Of a stretch of 5,245 bases of DNA, positions 1 through 3,445 are shown in pieces. Below the pieces are notes generated by a model. That model saw only the letters and a program-made list of their open reading frames with translations. It was not told where the DNA came from and did not search any database. The stretch covers positions 1 through 5,245 of the forward strand of contig JAEUVW010000253.1 of the NCBI GenBank assembly GCA_016786525.1. Reading direction: 5' to 3'. Source of the DNA: Chitinophagaceae bacterium. Lineage in GTDB: Bacteria > Bacteroidota > Bacteroidia > Chitinophagales > Chitinophagaceae. Both the position numbers and the translations under genes were made by a program. Each line of letters begins with the position of its first letter. The first letter of the stretch is position 1.

Positions 1-468
1 CTGGAGCAGCAGGATAGCCGCATGTTGCTGGCGGCAGATGAAGGGGTAGAAATCGAAATGCAGCGCTACAGCAACAAAAAGCCGGCCCCGGTACGCAATA
101 CCAACAACCTGAAATTCAAACCCGCCCCTGCAGTAAAAATAGGCACCGTGCCCGACAGGATCGAGCCCTTCGTAGGGATATGGAAATGCTATAAACGGAC
201 CAGTGCCAGGCCTATAGAGAATGAGCAGAAATACCGTTTGCTGCGCCTGGTGGAGGTAGAAGAAAAAGACGATGCCATCACCGCTAAAATATACGGATTC
301 GAGGACCCTACGGGACAACCCTCCTGGATCGTGCAGGACTACAGCAAAGGTATCCTGTATACTTCCGGCAAGGATGAACGCCCCTTTAAGGTAATCAACT
401 GCCAGGCAAACGAACTGATCATTGAAAACGAGGGTATCGTTTATTACATGAACAAAATGCAGCCTTAA
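1..468 (+). CDS. C-terminal part of a hypothetical protein with a lipocalin-like beta-rich end (5' partial)
   Basis: The frame is open from the first base of the window, so the gene probably starts further left; the ATGs at 22 and 58 are possible internal starts only. The visible 155 residues fall into two parts. The first is a basic, Pro/Lys/Asn-rich linker (for example KPAPVRNTNN and KFKPAPAVK). The second, about 90 residues, begins FVGIWKCYKR and continues as alternating hydrophobic strands (YRLLRLVEV, AITAKIYGF, ELIIENEGIVYY). A G-x-W opening followed by antiparallel strands recalls lipocalin-like domains, but this is pattern resemblance and not a family assignment. No catalytic motif is visible, and any signal peptide would lie outside the window. 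The TAA stop at 466-468 sits inside the stem of the following terminator. That the frame is coding is fairly sure; the function is unknown. Confidence 0.7.
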   Translation: MEQQDSRMLLAADEGVEIEMQRYSNKKPAPVRNTNNLKFKPAPAVKIGTVPDRIEPFVGIWKCYKRTSARPIENEQKYRLLRLVEVEEKDDAITAKIYGFEDPTGQPSWIVQDYSKGILYTSGKDERPFKVINCQANELIIENEGIVYYMNKMQP

Positions 469-503
469 GCACAGTGCCGCTTCCGCGAAGGCTGCAGTTT
501 TTT
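458..503. terminator. Bidirectional intrinsic terminator between two convergent genes
   Basis: A perfect 9-bp inverted repeat, TGCAGCCTT (458-466) and AAGGCTGCA (488-496), encloses a 21-nt loop. On the + strand it is followed after one G by six T (498-503). On the - strand it is followed by TTTTGTT (complement of 451-457). It can therefore end transcripts from both sides. The left arm contains the last codons and the first base of the stop codon of the upstream gene, and the T-tract overlaps the stop codon of the convergent YozE-like gene. Confidence 0.75.
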
Positions 504-717
504 ACCTGCAGAACACCAGGTAACGATGATACAGGTAGATGATGGCTTCCTTATAGCCTGCATAACGCTCAGCATTGATCAGATAAGTATACACCTGTTT
601 GTCGTCCCGTTCCCGTACCGGAAAAGCGGGGTCGTCTTTTACAAGCCTGGCCAGGCTGCCTTCGGTAGTACGCTCCTGTGCGAAATAGAGAACATAGTCC
701 GCAAAATTGCGCTTCAT
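502..717 (-). CDS. YozE/SAM-like domain small protein
   Basis: This 71-residue protein consists of one small helical domain. The pattern matches my recollection of the YozE (UPF0346, sterile-alpha-motif-like) family: an aromatic N-terminal helix (NFADYVLYFAQ, residues 4-14), then G-x-LA-x-LV-x-DD-x-x-FP (residues 20-33), a helix of the VYTYL type (42-46), and a C-terminal aromatic helix ending in YLYHRYL (61-67). The LA..D..FP core is the main reason for the call. Length fits the family, whose members are about 70 residues and of no settled function; nucleic-acid binding has been suggested from the fold. There is no signal peptide, so it is probably cytoplasmic. The ATG at 717 is the only Met in the frame. 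A -7-like element ends four bases before it, so the mRNA may be nearly leaderless. It stops at TAA within the T-tract of the shared terminator. Confidence 0.75.
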   Translation of the reverse strand: MKRNFADYVLYFAQERTTEGSLARLVKDDPAFPVRERDDKQVYTYLINAERYAGYKEAIIYLYHRYLVFCR

Positions 718-721
718 GGGC

Positions 722-753
722 TAAAGATACTATCTCTGTGCCTGTTGTACAAA
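722..753 (-). promoter_or_regulatory. Putative Bacteroidota-type promoter of the YozE-like gene
   Basis: Reading the - strand, TTTG (753-750) is followed after 20 bases by TATCTTTA (729-722). This resembles the Bacteroidota -33 TTTG and -7 TAnnTTTG elements with one mismatch in the last base. Only four bases separate the -7 box from the ATG, so transcription would start at or next to the start codon. Confidence 0.45.
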
Positions 754-768
754 GGAAAAAGCCACGAT

Positions 769-797
769 TTGACAATAAAATGAAATAAGGGTATACA
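769..797 (+). promoter_or_regulatory. Putative promoter of the small coiled-coil gene
   Basis: TTGACA (769-774), preceded by a T that also gives TTTG (768-771), is followed after 17 bases by TATACA (792-797). This resembles the classical sigma-70 -35/-10 layout more than the Bacteroidota one, although TTTG with a 20-base gap to TATACAAT also fits a degenerate -33/-7 pair. A start near 804 would lie upstream of the ATG at 818 but downstream of the GTG at 800, which favours the ATG start. A weaker alternative -7 box is TACCTTTC (806-813). Confidence 0.4.
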
Positions 798-817
798 ATG
801 TGTTTTACCTTTCCTGT

Positions 818-991
818 ATGAAGGAACCGGAACAGAAATTAGGGTACACTCCCGGTGAGTCGGAGCTGGCCGCAGAGATTGAGGCGCTGAAGCAACGCAG
901 CCGCGATATGAAGGAGAAGGCCGGCAGCACCAGGACCCGACTGGACCAGCTTGTCAGTGAACTGGAAAAGATAAAAAGCAAGAAACCATAG
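818..991 (+). CDS. Small coiled-coil hypothetical protein
   Basis: This 57-residue, highly charged protein has a short N-terminal tail (MKEPEQKLGYTPGE) followed by one long amphipathic helix (about residues 20-55). The helix shows heptad-like hydrophobic spacing (LAAEIEALK, RLDQLVSELEKI), as in a short dimerising coiled coil. It ends in a Lys-rich tail, KIKSKKP. There is no signal peptide, membrane segment or recognised domain. I chose the ATG at 818 over an in-frame GTG at 800 because the best promoter predicts a transcript starting near 804, and because the extra residues (FYLSC after the start) are out of character with the rest. It is divergent from the YozE-like gene and convergent with the VOC gene, whose stop lies about 50 bases downstream. 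A weak stem between the two (AGCGG 1006-1010 with CCGCT 1033-1037) is too poor to call a terminator. Function is unknown. Confidence 0.6.
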   Translation: MKEPEQKLGYTPGESELAAEIEALKQRSRDMKEKAGSTRTRLDQLVSELEKIKSKKP

Positions 992-1041
992 GCCGTCTTT
1001 CATTTAGCGGTAAGCCTTTTCGCCGCCGGTTTCCGCTGCAC

Positions 1042-1410
1042 TTAAGCCTGATCAAAGCTCCCGAAATGCCAGAGAATGCCTGATGGGTCGTGCAGGAAAC
1101 ATTCCCGGCCCCAGCTTTCGGTACGGATGGGGCTGAGACGGGCAGTGGGGTAATGCTGAGCCAGGTCCAGTGCAGACAATTCTTTCCAGTAGCGGTCCAC
1201 ATCATCGACCTCGAGGAAGATCATCGTATTGTCTATCCATTCGGGCACAGATGCATCCTGTAGGTAAAAGGAGATCGTATCGGCATGAAATACAGACAGG
1301 CGGGTATCCAATACCGTTTCCGTAAAACCCAGGTGCCGGTAAAAACTGCGGGACAGGGCAAAGTCGCGGGCGCCGATAAAGGGCCGGATTGATTTGGTCT
1401 GGTGTTTCAT
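1042..1410 (-). CDS. VOC superfamily (glyoxalase/bleomycin-resistance fold) protein
   Basis: This 122-residue cytoplasmic protein has the paired beta-alpha-beta-beta-beta layout of the vicinal oxygen chelate superfamily. Visible signatures are RPFIGARDFALSRSFYRHLGF (about residues 9-29), MIFLEVDDVDRYWKEL (63-78, start of the second module), and WGRECFLHDPSGILWHFG (100-117), the typical DPxGxxWxF ending. Length fits a single-chain unit that dimerises. In metal-dependent members the strand after DPxG normally ends in Glu, but here that position appears to be His115. The equivalent place in the second module (MIFLEV) has no His either. This suggests a binding or sequestration protein of the bleomycin-resistance type rather than a glyoxalase I, though substrate cannot be told from sequence. 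The ATG at 1410 lies four bases from a -7-like box. The gene is convergent with the coiled-coil gene and divergent from the small lipoprotein gene. Confidence 0.85.
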   Translation of the reverse strand: MKHQTKSIRPFIGARDFALSRSFYRHLGFTETVLDTRLSVFHADTISFYLQDASVPEWIDNTMIFLEVDDVDRYWKELSALDLAQHYPTARLSPIRTESWGRECFLHDPSGILWHFGSFDQA

Positions 1411-1414
1411 ACCG

Positions 1415-1422
1415 TAAAAGTA
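1415..1422 (-). promoter_or_regulatory. Putative -7 promoter box of the VOC gene
   Basis: On the - strand TACTTTTA (1422-1415) matches TAnnTTTG except for the last base. No convincing -33 TTTG lies at the usual distance. As for the YozE-like gene, only four bases separate it from the ATG. Confidence 0.3.
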
Positions 1423-1469
1423 CGGGAAGAGTGTTCACGTTGTTATGCTGAAAAACCAGTATCCATTGG

Positions 1470-1477
1470 TATCTTTA
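1470..1477 (+). promoter_or_regulatory. Putative -7 promoter box of the small lipoprotein gene
   Basis: TATCTTTA is identical to the box found upstream of the YozE-like gene. At the -33 position, 19 bases upstream, only GCTG is present, so the match is partial. A start near 1481 would give a leader of about 24 bases before the ATG at 1505. Confidence 0.3.
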
Positions 1478-1504
1478 CAGGCAAACCATATCTGCCTGCC
1501 CGCC

Positions 1505-1636
1505 ATGTCTATTTGTTCCCGTTTCCTGCTTTGCGCAGTTACCTTGTACGGTATCCTGGTCTTTGCCTCCTGTGCGACACCCTATAAACCCCGCGGCTGC
1601 GGTTGTGGTATGGAGGAACACCGGCGCAGCCGGTAG
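1505..1636 (+). CDS. Very small Cys/Gly-motif lipoprotein
   Basis: From the ATG at 1505 this encodes 43 residues. A basic N-region (MSICSR) and a hydrophobic stretch (residues 7-20, FLLCAVTLYGILVF) lead to a lipobox FASC with the acylated Cys at position 23, so signal peptidase II processing is expected. The mature peptide is only about 21 residues: CATPYKPRGCGCG followed by a charged tail MEEHRRSR. The PYKPRGCGCG core, with Cys32 and Cys34, is the notable part; such a CxC could bind metal or form a disulfide, but this is inference. The same frame is open upstream to an ATG at 1445, but that start would bury the signal sequence and precede the -7-like box, so the later start is preferred. A CCGGC-GCA-GCCGG hairpin (1621-1633) sits just before the stop without a T-run, so it is not a standard terminator. 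No family is recognised. Confidence 0.55.
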   Translation: MSICSRFLLCAVTLYGILVFASCATPYKPRGCGCGMEEHRRSR

Positions 1637-1641
1637 TCTGC

Positions 1642-1670
1642 CCGTTCATTGTAAAAAAACGACCGTTCAT
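1642..1670 (+). repeat. Short direct repeat CCGTTCAT, 21-base period
   Basis: CCGTTCAT occurs at 1642-1649 and again at 1663-1670, two helical turns apart, just upstream of the promoter proposed for the Thr-rich secreted protein. A third 7-base copy (CCGTTCA) lies at 2288-2294. It could be a regulator site or chance. Confidence 0.3.
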
Positions 1671-1676
1671 AGGATT

Positions 1677-1711
1677 TTTGCCAGGCTATAGGAAGGGAAG
1701 CCATAGGTTTA
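1677..1711 (+). promoter_or_regulatory. Putative promoter of the Thr-rich secreted protein gene
   Basis: TTTG (1677-1680) and TAGGTTTA (1704-1711) are separated by 23 bases, at the long end of the spacing I expect for Bacteroidota -33/-7 pairs. This would give a leader of about 30 bases. A competing box, TATATTTT (1736-1743), ends two bases before the ATG and lacks a good -33 partner. Confidence 0.3.
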
Positions 1712-1745
1712 TACGGCCATATTAACCAAGTGGCGTATATTTTAT

Positions 1746-2168
1746 ATGAAAAGGTTTTTACTTTTTGCTGCAATGATCATTTGCGTCAACCTGGCAAAAG
1801 CGCAGGCACCTACCTTGCAGGTCACCAACAATTTAGGCACTTCCATCCTGGCTTATTTCTGCGGTGATGGCCCGGGACAACCGCCATGCCCCATAGGCAG
1901 CGCCCGTACCACCAGCATGTCTACCATCCCTACGGGTACCACTACCTTTACTCCCGGCAGTTTCACCACATGGGGGACCCTTACGCCTACAGTGCTCAAT
2001 GGCGTTCATTTCAATTACACCCTTGGTGATCCGACACCGGCCATTACGCCATTGTGCGGCATGACAACCGGCAGCAGCATCAGCACCTCCTTTATGATGT
2101 CCGGTATACCGGTACTGATCACCTATACTGTCGTATCGCCGACTTTGATACAGCTTACCTTAAATTAG
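1746..2168 (+). CDS. Thr-rich secreted protein of unknown function
   Basis: This 140-residue protein has a clear Sec signal peptide: MKR, then a hydrophobic core FLLFAAMIICVNL, then AKA/QAPT with cleavage after about residue 19 (signal peptidase I; no lipobox at the site). The mature chain of about 120 residues contains 26 Thr, no Lys and no Glu. Its only ionic side chains appear to be Asp41, Arg54, Asp95 and His88. Three Cys remain (39, 48, 104); Cys39 and Cys48 flank a Gly/Pro-rich loop (GDGPGQPP) and could form a disulfide. Alternating strand-like stretches (LQVTNNL, ILAYF, VHFNYTLG, VLITYTVV, LIQLTLN) suggest a beta-sandwich. I recognise no family. The gene stands alone between its own promoter and a strong terminator. 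Export to the periplasm or outside is likely; there is no C-terminal sorting domain. Confidence 0.8.
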   Translation: MKRFLLFAAMIICVNLAKAQAPTLQVTNNLGTSILAYFCGDGPGQPPCPIGSARTTSMSTIPTGTTTFTPGSFTTWGTLTPTVLNGVHFNYTLGDPTPAITPLCGMTTGSSISTSFMMSGIPVLITYTVVSPTLIQLTLN

Positions 2169-2192
2169 TCATTGCAACACAACCATAAAAAT

Positions 2193-2230
2193 CCCCCGGA
2201 GCGCTCAGGTGCTTTGGGGGTATTTTGTTT
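2193..2230 (+). terminator. Intrinsic terminator of the Thr-rich secreted protein gene
   Basis: CCCCCGGAGC (2193-2202) pairs with GCTTTGGGGG (2211-2220) through eight Watson-Crick pairs and two G-T wobbles, with an 8-nt loop. A T-rich tract, TATTTTGTTT (2221-2230), follows. The wobbles become C-A mismatches on the other strand, so the hairpin favours + strand transcripts. It lies 24 bases after the stop codon. Confidence 0.85.
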
Positions 2231-2446
2231 GTAAATAGGTTTTAATTCTTTTATCCTTCTACACGTAAGCGTCCGGACGTATGTACACCGTTCAAACAGT
2301 ACGCTGTCATGCCGGGGCATGAGGCATCTCTATAATAAACCAAGAAAAGCCTCGTATGTCCTTTGCAGGATCACATATCCTTTTTATTCCCTTGCCCTCC
2401 TTCGGAACCTGCCTGCCGCAGGGAGGCATCCGGGACCGTGTGTTAT
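2231..2446. other. Hairpin-rich intergenic spacer without a convincing gene
   Basis: This stretch separates two convergent genes and contains no persuasive reading frame; the overlapping open frames that run from here into 2447-2665 are shadows of the DUF4919 gene. It holds a perfect 10-bp palindrome CGTCCGGACG (2270-2279) and a hairpin TCATGCC/GGCATGA (2307-2322, tight loop). It also holds a GAGGC/GCCTC pair with a 23-nt loop (2321-2325 and 2349-2353), and AGGAT/ATCCT (2367-2381) running into TTTTT. The longer imperfect hairpin at 2401-2434 is listed separately. These could form a small structured RNA or intergenic repeat, but nothing proves transcription. Confidence 0.4.
2401..2434. repeat. 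Imperfect long hairpin resembling an intergenic palindromic repeat
   Basis: An inner stem CCTGCCT (2408-2414) pairs with AGGGAGG (2420-2426) with one G-G mismatch around a 5-nt loop GCCGC. After a small 1x2 internal loop, CGGA (2403-2406) pairs with TCCG (2429-2432), and two T-G wobbles extend it. It lies 12 bases beyond the stop of the DUF4919 gene on the - strand but has no T-run there, so it is not a standard terminator. GC-rich palindromes of this style are common as dispersed intergenic repeats; whether this one is repeated elsewhere cannot be seen here. Confidence 0.45.
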
Positions 2447-3094
2447 TTATTTTCCCAACAATTTATTTTCCATTTCAAAAATCATGTTTGCTTCAAAAAA
2501 GTAAGTCTTTATGTGCCCCTCTTCAGTTTTTACGGTCATTTTATCGCAGATGTTTTTCCCGCCATTACTGATAGACTGACTTTCAAATTCCGCACCCAAA
2601 ACTATATTAATGATAAAATATTCTTCTTCAATCTGTGTTACATGCCAACCTGTTTCACAACTTAATCCATCGCTTTTCTTCACGATGGAATTGATAAGCC
2701 CGAATTCGATATCCCGGTATTTATTCCTATTTACACTGTCTCCCAGTATGGCATAGGTTTTTTGCAGGTACATGTGGGCAAACATACTGGTATAATCTAT
2801 GCCTAGCATGGCTTTAGTGACAGAGATGACGCCCCTGTAGTTCTTATTTTTTATCTCACTAAAAACCTGCCTTTTTAGACTGTCATATTCTGTCCCTTTT
2901 TTGTCGAATTGCCGGCTTGCTATAAAACTATTTCTGAAATCAGTATAATCGATATCCGTTTTGCCTTGTTCCAGTTGCCGGATATAACTTGTATACCTGT
3001 CATTGAAAGTAGGGATGTGTACTTCCTGCGCAGATACATACGAAGCATAACACAATTGAATCGCAATAAAAATAACAGTTTTAATTGAGGTCAT
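2447..3094 (-). CDS. DUF4919-type secreted protein
   Basis: This 215-residue protein has a Sec signal peptide (hydrophobic residues 5-20, then VSA/QE with cleavage after about residue 22), so it should act in the periplasm. The mature part begins with a Tyr-rich segment (YTSYIRQLEQ), then a region with DYTDFRNSF (49-57). A helical, repeat-like middle follows (KNYRGVISVTKAMLGIDYTSMFAHMYLQKTYAILGDS, residues 84-120). The C-terminal half has LINSIVKKSDGLS (133-145), IEEEYFIINIVLG (155-167), CDKMTV (183-188) and TYFFEANMIFE (197-207). The order of helical region, SI..SDG, EEY and D-x-YFF-type strand matches my recollection of DUF4919, a Bacteroidota family without known function; this is not checked by search. 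The gene is clearly richer in A and T than its neighbours: 2581-2640 has 16 G/C in 60 bases. It is monocistronic, divergent from paaZ and convergent with the Thr-rich protein gene. Confidence 0.8.
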   Translation of the reverse strand: MTSIKTVIFIAIQLCYASYVSAQEVHIPTFNDRYTSYIRQLEQGKTDIDYTDFRNSFIASRQFDKKGTEYDSLKRQVFSEIKNKNYRGVISVTKAMLGIDYTSMFAHMYLQKTYAILGDSVNRNKYRDIEFGLINSIVKKSDGLSCETGWHVTQIEEEYFIINIVLGAEFESQSISNGGKNICDKMTVKTEEGHIKTYFFEANMIFEMENKLLGK

Positions 3095-3445
3095 AGGTAT
3101 ACAGGATTGAAGACTGCTAATGTAATCACAAGATCGTTTTAAAGCTAATTCGCTCTTTGAATTTATGAAGGGACAGGTACCTATTCGTCATTTAAAGTTT
3201 ACGGACAAGAGGGATGGCGCTGACGTAAAAATTCTGTATATTCTTGCCGAAGAATCAGGTGAAACAAAAGCAAGGCGGTCATAAGAGGAGAATGTAATAA
3301 TGTGCTTGTCATTGTTGTAAAAAAATATAATATATTTAATGGAGACAGCTCCGGGTCTTATATGCACTACCTTACCTATTATCTAATTACCGGCATTAAT
3401 GTACATTTGTCGGCATTCAGCACACAATCAAAATAGCCCATACTT
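3095..3445. other. AT-rich divergent intergenic region with only a doubtful small ORF
   Basis: These 351 bases lie between the divergent DUF4919 gene and paaZ. The only ATG frame of note is 3165-3284 (+), 39 codons starting MKGQVPIRHLKFTDK. It has no recognised similarity and no convincing promoter, so I do not call it a gene. On the - strand TAGCTTTA (3147-3140) and TACATTAG further downstream are weak -7 candidates for the DUF4919 gene. On the + strand a very AT-rich tract (3318-3340) includes TATATTTA (3331-3338), a second possible promoter box well upstream of paaZ. The better paaZ promoter is at 3402-3409. Confidence 0.5.
3391..3417 (+). promoter_or_regulatory. paaZ promoter -7 box inside an operator-like repeat and palindrome
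   Basis: TACATTTG (3402-3409) is a perfect match to the Bacteroidota -7 consensus TAnnTTTG; at the -33 position only TTAT (3379-3382, spacer 19) is present. The predicted start near 3413 leaves a leader of about 33 bases without a Shine-Dalgarno sequence. Two copies of CGGCATT (3391-3397 and 3411-3417, exactly 20 bases apart) bracket the box, and a perfect 10-bp palindrome AATGTACATT (3398-3407) overlaps it. A repressor bound here would block transcription. In other bacteria paa genes are repressed by phenylacetyl-CoA-responsive regulators (PaaX, PaaR); which protein, if any, binds here is unknown. Confidence 0.5.

Noticed and set aside
526..783. 85-codon + frame overlapping the YozE-like gene
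   Set aside because: It runs opposite a protein with a recognisable domain pattern and has no features of its own.
1006..1037. Possible terminator between the convergent coiled-coil and VOC genes
   Set aside because: Only a 5-bp AGCGG/CCGCT stem with a 22-nt loop and no T-tract after it.
954..1205. - strand frame in the VOC region, together with 1202-1438
   Set aside because: Both overlap the VOC gene in another frame and lack any recognisable pattern.
1621..1633. CCGGC-GCA-GCCGG hairpin as terminator of the small lipoprotein gene
   Set aside because: The stem precedes the stop codon, is only 5 bp, and is not followed by a T-run.
1582..1773. 63-codon - strand frame across the spacer before the Thr-rich protein gene
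   Set aside because: It overlaps the lipoprotein gene end and the start of the secreted-protein gene on the other strand, without a promoter or domain.
2363..2665. 100-codon + frame and two overlapping + frames across the end of the DUF4919 gene
   Set aside because: Phe/Cys-rich translation opposite a gene with signal peptide and family-like motifs; taken as a shadow.
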